Below are positions 53,429 through 61,239 of a stretch of 64,000 nt of DNA, piece after piece. Origin of the DNA: an uncultured Pelagibacteraceae bacterium (GTDB lineage Bacteria > Pseudomonadota > Alphaproteobacteria > Pelagibacterales > Pelagibacteraceae); NCBI GenBank assembly GCA_902584685.1, contig CACIAP010000004.1, positions 1 through 64,000 on the forward strand, in the 5' to 3' direction. The notes under the pieces were generated by a model. The model was not told where the DNA came from. It saw only the letters and a program-made list of their open reading frames with translations, and did no database searches. Position numbers and translations under genes: made by a program. The first letter of the stretch is position 1; each line of letters opens with the position of its first letter.

Positions 53429-53608
53429 TTTTTTCTATTCCTAATATTTAGACTAATTAATATTAATTAACTATAAAAATCTATTATAGCAGTACAACCA
53501 AAAATTGAATAGTCTATTTTGACACCCATTCCTGTTAACAACTTCATTTACATCTGTTCTATTTTCAACTTAAATACTGGTTATAAATTTAAATAAGGAG
53601 AGGAATAA
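53429..53608. promoter_or_regulatory. Divergent promoter region, aminotransferase / tauA-like
   Basis: This 180-base intergenic region must carry both promoters. A TTGACA hexamer at 53519-53524 on the + strand is a possible -35, though I see no good -10 at 17 bases. A strong AAGGAGAGG Shine-Dalgarno sequence ends 7 bases before the transporter gene. No clear operator repeat. Confidence 0.45.
53595..53602 (+). promoter_or_regulatory. Strong Shine-Dalgarno sequence of tauA-like gene
   Basis: AAGGAGAG followed by GAATAA and ATG is the strongest ribosome-binding site in this window, matching the need for abundant binding protein. It resembles the dctP leader. Confidence 0.7.
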
Positions 53609-54550
53609 ATGAGAAAAATACTAAGTTTTATTCTTGGAAGTATCTTGGCTCTTAACTTAACTATTTCAGTAGCTAATTCAGCTGCAAAAGAAGTTAGAGT
53701 TGCTTACTTTTTAGAATGGCCTAGTCCAAACCTAGAAGACATGCAGAAGAAAAATTTTGCTAAAGCTTTAGGTGTACCAGTTAAGTGGACTAACTTCACA
53801 AACGGTGGAGCAATGACTGACGCTATGTTAGCGGGAGACATCGATATTTCTTACTCACAAGGTTTAGTACCTTTCATAAACGCAGTTAAATCTAAAGCAC
53901 CTATCAAACTTGTAGATATAGCTATGGAATATGGAATGGGTGGAACAACTTGTGTAACTTCAAATAAATCTGGCATTACAAAAGCTAATGCTACTGAACT
54001 TGAAGGTAAAAAAGTTGCTGTACCACTAGGAACAATGGCTGAATACGTTTTTGATGAAAGTATGAAAGTTGTTGGCGCAGACAGAAAAAAAATGGATATT
54101 ATTCAAATGGACCCTGAAGAAGGTGCTGCTGCATTAGTAAGTGGTGATGTTGTAATGGCATGTTTATTTGGTGGTAATTCAATTAAAGCTGCAACAGCTG
54201 TTGGAACAAGATTACTTACAGTTCAAGAAGCAAGAGACGCTGGTATCTTAGGAATAGATATTACTTCAGTAACTACTAAGTTCATGAAGGAAAATCCTGA
54301 AATGCTAAGAACTTTTATTGAAGTTACTCATGAAGCTAATGCTAGATATAAAGCTGGTAAAAGCGACATGAACTCAATGTCTAGAGCTTCTGAAATGAAA
54401 GTTGGTGATATGAAAGAAACTTTAAATGGTTTTAAATTCTTAACACCAGAGGAAACTAAACAATCTATGACAAAAGGAAATCTTGATGCATTCTTAAAAG
54501 GAATGGGAACACCAAGAGGAAACGTAGACACTAGTTTCTTACCTTTATAA
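53609..54550 (+). CDS. tauA: ABC transporter substrate-binding protein, TauA/SsuA-like
   Basis: This 313-residue periplasmic protein has a signal peptide (MRKILSFILGSILALNLTISVANSAA). The mature part opens EVRVAYFLEWPSP and has GGAMTDAMLAGDIDISYSQGL and KKVAVPLGTMAEYVF, typical of the NMT1/TauA cluster. It captures taurine or another small sulfonate/amine for uptake; the specific ligand cannot be read from sequence. A terminator-like hairpin follows, so it is probably made in excess of the permease. Confidence 0.85.
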   Translation: MRKILSFILGSILALNLTISVANSAAKEVRVAYFLEWPSPNLEDMQKKNFAKALGVPVKWTNFTNGGAMTDAMLAGDIDISYSQGLVPFINAVKSKAPIKLVDIAMEYGMGGTTCVTSNKSGITKANATELEGKKVAVPLGTMAEYVFDESMKVVGADRKKMDIIQMDPEEGAAALVSGDVVMACLFGGNSIKAATAVGTRLLTVQEARDAGILGIDITSVTTKFMKENPEMLRTFIEVTHEANARYKAGKSDMNSMSRASEMKVGDMKETLNGFKFLTPEETKQSMTKGNLDAFLKGMGTPRGNVDTSFLPL

Positions 54551-54571
54551 TCATTAGGTTAAATAGAATTA

Positions 54572-54610
54572 AATAGGCGCCAATTTTTTTAATTGGTGCC
54601 TATTTTTTTT
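54572..54610 (+). terminator. Strong hairpin and T-run after the tauA-like gene
   Basis: AATAGGCGCCAATT pairs with AATTGGTGCCTATT (14 pairs, one G-T) around a TTTTT loop, followed by an eight-base T-run. It lies 21 bases after the stop codon and 28 bases before the ATP-binding gene, so permease genes depend on read-through or a weak own promoter. Same logic as the hairpin behind dctP. Confidence 0.9.
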
Positions 54611-54637
54611 ATATCAATTTTAATGTAAGGTCTTGTT

Positions 54638-55435
54638 ATGAGTGATTTAGTTTCTCAAAATCTAAATATGATCTTTAAATCTCCTAAAGGAGAAACTGTT
54701 CATGCATTAAAAGATTTAAATTTCACAATCAAAAAAGGAGAGCTATTAACAGTTCTTGGTCCATCAGGATGTGGAAAAACAACTTTACTAAATATTGCAG
54801 CTGGTTTTATTAGACCTACATCAGGAACAATTACTTTAGGATCAAATGAAATTAATGGTCCTGGAGTTGATAGAGGGATGGTGTTTCAACAAGGTGCTTT
54901 GTTTGAATGGTTAACTGTTTCTGAAAATGTAAACTTTGGATTAAGAATGAAGAAAAAAGATCCGGGTGAAACTCAAAAAAAAGTTGATGAGTGGTTAGAA
55001 ATAGTTGGTCTAAAAGGTTTTGGAAATACACCAACATATCAATTATCAGGTGGTATGCAGCAAAGAGTGGCGCTTGCAAGGTGTTTAATAAATGATCCTG
55101 ATTTAATTTTAATGGATGAGCCTTTAGGTGCATTAGATGCATTAACTAGAGAAAAAATGCAATCACTTGTTTTAAAAATTTGGAAAGAAACTGGAAAAAC
55201 AATTATCTTAATTACTCACTCAGTTGAGGAAGCTTTATTATTAGGTGAAAGATTATATGTGATGGCACCAAGACCAGGTAGAATTCATAAAGAATATAAA
55301 CTTCCATTTGCAGAAATGGGTTTAAAAGAAGATTTAAGAGAAATTAAAAAAATTAAAGAATTTTCATCAAAACGAGAAGAAATACTTTCCATGATTTGGA
55401 ATATGGAAGAGGAAATAATGGGGAAAGATAATTAA
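54638..55435 (+). CDS. tauB: ABC transporter ATP-binding protein, TauB-like
   Basis: This 265-residue ATPase has Walker A GPSGCGKTT, Q-loop MVFQQGALFEW, the LSGGMQQRVALARC signature, Walker B LILMDEPLGALDALT, and the H-loop THSVEEALLLG. It is of the nitrate/sulfonate/taurine (TauB/SsuB) subfamily. The stop directly abuts the permease start codon, so both are translated together. Confidence 0.95.
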   Translation: MSDLVSQNLNMIFKSPKGETVHALKDLNFTIKKGELLTVLGPSGCGKTTLLNIAAGFIRPTSGTITLGSNEINGPGVDRGMVFQQGALFEWLTVSENVNFGLRMKKKDPGETQKKVDEWLEIVGLKGFGNTPTYQLSGGMQQRVALARCLINDPDLILMDEPLGALDALTREKMQSLVLKIWKETGKTIILITHSVEEALLLGERLYVMAPRPGRIHKEYKLPFAEMGLKEDLREIKKIKEFSSKREEILSMIWNMEEEIMGKDN

Positions 55436-57361
55436 ATGTTTACCCAATTCATTACAATATTAATTTTGGTATCGATTGTTGGATGTATTCTTTACGGAAG
55501 AAGATTAATAAGAACAGAAAAAGTTGATGCTGTATTTGGTAACCCTGAAAGAGCTAAAGGTGGAACACATTGGATAATTGTTGGAAGTAGTGCGATACTA
55601 TTAATTTGGTTATATTATTCTTGGGATATTGCGAAAGGTTTTTATCCTAAATCTGCTAATGAATTGTGCCAGGTTGCTAAAGTTAATGAATCTCTTTTAG
55701 GTTTAAAGTATCAGTTTCCAATAGAAGAGAGAGAATTTAAAAGCACATCAATAATAAAAATTGAAAATAAAAACCTTCAAATAATCACTAACGAAATACA
55801 AAGCTCTCCAGATTTAAGCAGTCCACAGAAAACAACTTTAGTTGGATTTATCAACGAGACGAGACAGTTAATTCCATTACTAACAAACGAAAATTTAATG
55901 GAAACAGATACAAAAATTCAGATTAAAGAGATGACTGATGAAATAAGGCTTTTAACGTCTAACTTTAAAAAGAATGATTACCCATTTGAAACTGATGAAC
56001 AAAAAAATGAAAGATTAAAAGCAGTATCTGAAGAAGGTGGTTGGGGTATCACAAAAGTTCAATCTGGTACAGGTTCAATCGAAAATACAATTGAAGTACC
56101 TTTAGTTCCAGCTACTAATAAAGGTCTTAAATTTGATGCTGCTGCAAAAGAACTTGAGATAATAAACGATAAATTCTTTAAATTAAGAAATCATAACCCA
56201 CAATTTAAAAATTCAATAAAAAAATTAAAAGATACCATTAAGGAGTATAGAAGTAATTTAGGCGATACAGAGGAAGTAGCATCAAATTATGCAAAAAATA
56301 TTGTAAAGATCGCAAGAAGAATAGAGTATGCAAGTATTTATCCACCAAATGCACTGAATGAAATGCAGAATGCAATTGTTGAGTTCGACAATGTTCAAAA
56401 ATCTGAACAAGGTGGATTAAGATTTGTAGATATGTTTTTATTTCCTGCAGGAACAATTGTATCAAGCGGAACGAGTTGTTCTGAACAAGGTTCAGGAAGA
56501 TGGTTGCCTAAACCATCAGATACTCTTAATAAATTTATTTTAATGTCAAAACCAAGTGTTGGTTACAAAAATATACCATTACTTTGGATTGATATGATGG
56601 ATGTAAGTAAAATAATTGGATTTATTTTACCAGATTGGATTGCAGATATTCTTCCAGGGGAATACCCTATTCATACCAAAGACGGTGTGGTTGAACAAAA
56701 CTTTAAAGGTAGAGTTCTTAAAGTTGTTACAGGAGATTTTAAATTATTTAAAATTCCTGTTCCTTATGGACACATTTGGGACTCATTTCTAAGAGTATTT
56801 TTAGGACTTATCTTTGGAATTTTAATTGGAGTTCCACTTGGATTATTTATGGGTTTAAATAGATTTGCTAAAGGCTTCTTTGATCCTTTAATTGAGCTTT
56901 ACAGACCTGTGCCACCATTAGCATGGGCTCCTTTAATCATTTCAGTTTTAGGTATCGATAATACTGGAAAAGTATTCTTGTTATTTATGGTCTCATTATC
57001 AATCATGATTATCTCTGCACGGGCTGGTGCATCTGGAACTCAATTATCAAAAATTCATGCAGCTCATTCACTCGGTGCATCCAAAAAACAAATTTTAAGA
57101 TATGTGATCTTTCCTAATTCTTTACCTGAAATTCTTACAGGAATAAGAGTGGCGGTTGGAATGTGTTGGGGAACTCTTGTTGCAGCTGAATTTTTAGCAG
57201 GTACTACAGGAATTGGATTTGTTGAAAATGTCGCAAAAAAATATTTCCAATATGAAGTTATTTGGATAACTATTTTCATTATGGGTATGCTGGGACTATT
57301 ATTCGACGTTACATTAAGAAAAATAATAGATAAAACTATCCCATGGCGTGGAAAAGGTTAA
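55436..57361 (+). CDS. tauC: ABC transporter permease, TauC-like, with about 420-residue N-terminal extension
   Basis: The C-terminal 200 residues are a normal TauC-type permease: several membrane helices from about residue 450 and the EAA-type coupling loop AHSLGASKKQILRYVIFPNSLPEILTG. Ahead of it are two hydrophobic helices (about residues 5-21 and 46-63) and a long soluble stretch with helical, charged sequence such as KNSIKKLKDTIKEYRSN and a FPAGTIVSSGTSCSEQ segment, presumably periplasmic. Usual TauC is about 270 residues. The extension might gate the transporter, bind the carrier protein or sense ligand; its role is unknown. Confidence 0.88.
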   Translation: MFTQFITILILVSIVGCILYGRRLIRTEKVDAVFGNPERAKGGTHWIIVGSSAILLIWLYYSWDIAKGFYPKSANELCQVAKVNESLLGLKYQFPIEEREFKSTSIIKIENKNLQIITNEIQSSPDLSSPQKTTLVGFINETRQLIPLLTNENLMETDTKIQIKEMTDEIRLLTSNFKKNDYPFETDEQKNERLKAVSEEGGWGITKVQSGTGSIENTIEVPLVPATNKGLKFDAAAKELEIINDKFFKLRNHNPQFKNSIKKLKDTIKEYRSNLGDTEEVASNYAKNIVKIARRIEYASIYPPNALNEMQNAIVEFDNVQKSEQGGLRFVDMFLFPAGTIVSSGTSCSEQGSGRWLPKPSDTLNKFILMSKPSVGYKNIPLLWIDMMDVSKIIGFILPDWIADILPGEYPIHTKDGVVEQNFKGRVLKVVTGDFKLFKIPVPYGHIWDSFLRVFLGLIFGILIGVPLGLFMGLNRFAKGFFDPLIELYRPVPPLAWAPLIISVLGIDNTGKVFLLFMVSLSIMIISARAGASGTQLSKIHAAHSLGASKKQILRYVIFPNSLPEILTGIRVAVGMCWGTLVAAEFLAGTTGIGFVENVAKKYFQYEVIWITIFIMGMLGLLFDVTLRKIIDKTIPWRGKG

Positions 57362-58404
57362 TTCTATTTTTATTTATATTTTCAGTATCAGCTGAAGCTT
57401 CAGAATTTAAAATAAATAAAGTTACAGATTTAGATGCTCCTTGGGGCTCAACTTTCATATCTGATAAAGAATTATTAATTACTGAGAAGTCAGGAAAAAT
57501 TAAATTAATAGAACTGAGCGGCGGAAATGTTTCAGAAGTAATTCATAATCTTAAAATATTAGAGGATGGTCAAGGAGGTTTGTTAGATATTTTATATAAA
57601 GATGATGTTGTTTTTGTTAGCTACTCAGAGGATCACGGAAAATTTAAATCTACTACTTCTATTGCAAGAGCAAATTTAGATAGAGGGGAATTAAAATTTG
57701 ACAATATATTTGTTGCCCAACCCCCTATTAATTCAGGTTATCATTTTGGTTCCAGACTAGCAGTTAAAGATGAATTTCTTTTTGCATCTGTGGGTGAAAG
57801 AGGACAAGGAATGATAGCACAAGATCCAACTCAACATCCCGGCAGCATTATTAGAATTAAGCTTGATGGGAGTATCCCAAAAGATAATCCTAAATTTATA
57901 GATAAAAAAGATTGGTTGCCCGAAATATTTCAAATTGGTGTAAGAAACCCACAAGGTTTAACAGTATCTCCTTTTGATAAAAAAGTTTATGCAAGTAATC
58001 ACGGAGCGAAAGGCGGTGATTGGTTTGGAGAAATTAAGAAGAGTGAAAATTATGGATGGAAAATATTAGGTTGGGGTGGAACAAATTATAGTGGAACTAA
58101 GATAGGACCAAAATGGATGCCTGGTTACACAAAAGCTATTAAATATTGGGTTCCTTCAATTGCAACAAGTGCAATAACAATTTATAAAGGTAATGAATTT
58201 AAAGAATGGAATGGTCAAGCATTAGTAACATCTTTGAAAGATATGTCTTTAAGAAAGCTTGATTTTTCTGACACAAAAAATGTGCAAGAAGAAATTGTAT
58301 TTCAAAATCAAATTGGAAGAATTAGAGATATTCAGGTTCATCCCGTCAATGGAAAGATTTACTTTCTTGGTCAGGACGGTCTATGGTTGATGGAAAAAAA
58401 CTAA
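57343..58404 (+). CDS. PQQ-type soluble aldose/sugar dehydrogenase (GSDH family)
   Basis: This 353-residue protein has a signal peptide (MAWKRLILFLFIFSVSAEA) and the six-bladed beta-propeller motifs of the YliI/soluble aldose dehydrogenase family: DAPWGSTFISDKELLITEKSGKI, GGLLDILY, GYHFGSRLA, GVRNPQGLTVSP and HGAKGGDWFGE with candidate PQQ and calcium residues. It would oxidise periplasmic sugars or other alcohols. It overlaps the permease gene by 19 bases and the next gene by 22, so it is part of the same transcript. Confidence 0.82.
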   Translation: MAWKRLILFLFIFSVSAEASEFKINKVTDLDAPWGSTFISDKELLITEKSGKIKLIELSGGNVSEVIHNLKILEDGQGGLLDILYKDDVVFVSYSEDHGKFKSTTSIARANLDRGELKFDNIFVAQPPINSGYHFGSRLAVKDEFLFASVGERGQGMIAQDPTQHPGSIIRIKLDGSIPKDNPKFIDKKDWLPEIFQIGVRNPQGLTVSPFDKKVYASNHGAKGGDWFGEIKKSENYGWKILGWGGTNYSGTKIGPKWMPGYTKAIKYWVPSIATSAITIYKGNEFKEWNGQALVTSLKDMSLRKLDFSDTKNVQEEIVFQNQIGRIRDIQVHPVNGKIYFLGQDGLWLMEKN

Positions 58405-59402
58405 AAAAAATTGTTATCCAAATTTTTAAAAAAAGAGGATTAAGTCTCTCTCATGCAACAATAAGTGCTAAAGCTTTAATTAATGCTGAGTATGTCGGTG
58501 CATATGGTCATGGAGTATCAAGGCTTAAGATGTATTGTGAAAGAATTAAAAAAAAAGTTATTAATCCAAAACCAAAAATTAAGATTAAGAAAATATCTAA
58601 CTCCATATCTTTTATTGATGCAAACAATTCAATTGGATTTGTTGCAGCAGATACAGCTATTAAAACTTTAATTAAGAATACAAAAAAAACAGGTATTGGA
58701 TTAGTCGGTGTAAAAAATTCAGGACATTATGGTTTGTCAGGTTATTACGTTGAACAAGCGGTTAAAAAAAATTTAATGGTATGGTGTTTTACTAATGCAC
58801 CACCTGCAATAGCACCTTATGGAGCAAAAAAAACTTTGTTTGGGACTAATCCAATTTGTTTTGGAACTCCTTCAGGAGGAAAGGTTCCATTTATTTTAGA
58901 CTCATCTGTTTCAATGATTAATAGAGGTATCATTAGAGTTGCTGCTAGACTTGGTAAAAAAATTCCAGCTGGTGTTGCCTTAGATAAAAATGGAAACCCC
59001 ACCACAGATGCTAAAAAAGCTTTGAAGGGAGTTCAGCTTCCGATTGCAGGTTTTAGAGGGTCAGGTCTTGCATGGATGGTTGATATTTTAAGTGGAGTTA
59101 TTACAGGGGCTGCTCACGGCGGAAAGGTTAGAGACCCATTCGATGATTTTAGAGGACCACAAAACGTTGGACATTTATTTTTAGCTATTAGGCCTAATAT
59201 CTTTATTGGGAAAAATTATATCAAAAGAATAAAAGAAAATATCAGAATTATTAAAAAACTTCCACGAGCTAAAGGTTTTGCCTCAATTTCTTATCCAGGG
59301 GAAAATAAAGCAAAAAGATTTTCGAAAAACTTTAAAAAGAAAATTAATTTACCGAGAGAAATAGAAAAAGATTTAGAAAAATTAATTGGTACTTCTTCTT
59401 AA
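58383..59402 (+). CDS. Ldh_2 family malate/L-lactate/sulfolactate-type dehydrogenase
   Basis: This 339-residue NAD(P)-dependent enzyme of the Ldh_2/MDH-2 family shows AEYVGAYGHGVSRL, NSGHYGLSGYYVE with the catalytic His, and IAPYGAKKTLFGTNP, plus GFRGSGLAWMVDILSGVITGAAHG. Known members include (R)-sulfolactate dehydrogenase ComC, ureidoglycolate dehydrogenase and malate dehydrogenases; the sequence alone does not choose. Because a sulfopropanediol-dehydrogenase-like gene is nearby, sulfolactate oxidation is an attractive guess. Confidence 0.8.
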   Translation: MVDGKKLKKIVIQIFKKRGLSLSHATISAKALINAEYVGAYGHGVSRLKMYCERIKKKVINPKPKIKIKKISNSISFIDANNSIGFVAADTAIKTLIKNTKKTGIGLVGVKNSGHYGLSGYYVEQAVKKNLMVWCFTNAPPAIAPYGAKKTLFGTNPICFGTPSGGKVPFILDSSVSMINRGIIRVAARLGKKIPAGVALDKNGNPTTDAKKALKGVQLPIAGFRGSGLAWMVDILSGVITGAAHGGKVRDPFDDFRGPQNVGHLFLAIRPNIFIGKNYIKRIKENIRIIKKLPRAKGFASISYPGENKAKRFSKNFKKKINLPREIEKDLEKLIGTSS

Positions 59403-60236
59403 TAAAAATACAAAAGTAAATCCAGTTATATACATTATAAGTGCATAGGCACCAGTTGGTATTGCATACAATATATCAGACCCAAATATTTGAGTAGAGA
59501 CAAACAGCGCCAAAGTTCCGTTTTGTAAACCACATTCTAAAGCAATACATTTTAGTTGCTTAACCCCAGATGCAAAAATTTTACCAAGATAATATGCAAT
59601 TATCATCATGGTAACATTTAAAAGTAAGGCAATAAGACCCGCTTGTTTCAATAAATTTATTAAGTTTTCTCTTTCTTCATAAAACGCAGCAAAGAAAAAA
59701 ATTGCAAACAATACAATGTTGAGTTTATTAAATATTTCTACTTTTGAAGCTACAAAATTTTCTGCAAATTTTCTTATAATCATTCCTAATATAACTGGCA
59801 CAGTAACAACTAAAAACATCTTAAATGCGATACCAATCATTGATATATTTTCTGCAATATTGGTAATTCCAAACAAATCTGCAGATGTAAAAATTATAAA
59901 AGGCACTGTAATAATACTTAATAAACTTATTATCGCTGTTAAAGAAATTGATAATGCTACATCTCCGTCAGCAAATTTAGTCATAATGTTTGAAGTAACT
60001 CCTCCCGGTGCAGCAGCAATAATCATTACGCCAATTGCAATTTCAGGAGGTGTTTTTAAAATTATAATTAATAAATAAGCAACGATTGGAAGAATTATTA
60101 ATTGTGAAACAAAACCAACAATAAAATCTTTAGGTGTTTTTAATACTCTTGTAAAATCTTCAAGTTTTAAACCTAATCCTAAACCAAGCATTATTAATGC
60201 AAGGATTATCGGTGTTATTTTTGTTACGATTTCCAC
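59382..60236 (-). CDS. Bile acid:sodium symporter family (SBF) transporter, second copy
   Basis: This 284-residue protein has about ten hydrophobic segments with LIMLGLGLGLKLEDFTRVLKTP early and ALECGLQNGTLALFVSTQIFG near the end, the SBF E-G-Q-N crossover pattern. The start is a GTG. It converges with the Ldh_2 gene and overlaps it by 21 bases. A homologue is at 46.3 kb. The organic anion carried is unknown, but proximity to sulfonate-type enzymes would fit uptake or export of an intermediate. Confidence 0.85.
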   Translation of the reverse strand: MEIVTKITPIILALIMLGLGLGLKLEDFTRVLKTPKDFIVGFVSQLIILPIVAYLLIIILKTPPEIAIGVMIIAAAPGGVTSNIMTKFADGDVALSISLTAIISLLSIITVPFIIFTSADLFGITNIAENISMIGIAFKMFLVVTVPVILGMIIRKFAENFVASKVEIFNKLNIVLFAIFFFAAFYEERENLINLLKQAGLIALLLNVTMMIIAYYLGKIFASGVKQLKCIALECGLQNGTLALFVSTQIFGSDILYAIPTGAYALIMYITGFTFVFLLRRSTN

Positions 60237-60304
60237 TCTTTATATTACCACAAATATGCTCAAATTCCTTTATACTCATTATAAAAACAAATATAAGATT
60301 TTAA

Positions 60305-61216
60305 ATGATTTCAGATAAGCAAATAGTGTGTCCTAACAATCTTTTGGATGCAGCTAGCAAAAAGAAGGGTGTCAGTGCAGCAATTGTCAATGCTGGAAAA
60401 CCTTTACCAATGCTTTCAGTGATGGATGCGGTTAAAGAAAATTTAATTAAACCAATTTTTATTGGAGACAAACAAGAAATTCGAAAATGTGCTGAAGAAA
60501 TTAAATTTGATATTTCCCAGTATGAAATTATTCATGAGCCAGTGGAAAATAATACTGCAATTGTAGCAGCTAAATTAGCAAAAGCAGGAAAGATCAAAAT
60601 TATAGTCAAAGGTCATATTCATACCGACATATTAATGAAGGAAGTTTTAAAAAGAGAATATCAACTTTTAGGAAAAACTAGACTAAGTCATATATGGCAT
60701 ATGACATTAGACAAAGAGGACAAACCTCTAATTATAACTGATGGTGCTTTAAATGTTTTACCAAATGTTAAAACTAAAATGCATATTTTAAAGAATGTAA
60801 TTAATTTCTCAAAAAGGATTGGAAACAATAGACCTAAAGTTGCAGTCTTATCAGCTACAGAAGAAGTTCTTGATAGTATACAAAGTTCAATGGAAGCAAA
60901 AGAAATCACTGAATTATCAAAAAAAGAAAATTTAGATGCTGATGTTTTTGGTCCTTTAGCCTTTGATAATTGTATTTCTAAAAAATCAGCTAACATAAAG
61001 GGAATAAAAAATATTGTTGCAGGGGAAGCAGATGTTTTATTAGTGCCAAGTGTAGAAACTGGGAATGCTTTGGTTAAAATGATGATTTATTTTATGGGAG
61101 CGTGCGCAGCAGGAGTTGTAGTTGGTGGAAAAGTTCCTGTGGTTATAACAAGTAGATCAGATGAGGCAGTTGCAAGATTAGCTTCTATCGCTGCAGCAGT
61201 AGTTGCATTAGATTAA
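60305..61216 (+). CDS. Phosphate acetyl/butyryltransferase family protein (Pta-like)
   Basis: This 303-residue protein is the catalytic domain of phosphotransacetylases: KPIFIGDKQEIRK, VKGHIHTDILMKEVLK, TDGALNVLPNVKTKM and VAGEADVLLVPSVETGNALVK. Pta exchanges acetyl-phosphate with acetyl-CoA; here no acetate kinase follows. In sulfonate catabolism a Pta removes acetyl-phosphate made by sulfoacetaldehyde acetyltransferase (Xsc); Xsc is not in the window. Butyryl or other acyl groups are also possible for this short type. Confidence 0.82.
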   Translation: MISDKQIVCPNNLLDAASKKKGVSAAIVNAGKPLPMLSVMDAVKENLIKPIFIGDKQEIRKCAEEIKFDISQYEIIHEPVENNTAIVAAKLAKAGKIKIIVKGHIHTDILMKEVLKREYQLLGKTRLSHIWHMTLDKEDKPLIITDGALNVLPNVKTKMHILKNVINFSKRIGNNRPKVAVLSATEEVLDSIQSSMEAKEITELSKKENLDADVFGPLAFDNCISKKSANIKGIKNIVAGEADVLLVPSVETGNALVKMMIYFMGACAAGVVVGGKVPVVITSRSDEAVARLASIAAAVVALD

Positions 61217-61239
61217 TAATGAAATATAAATTTATATAA

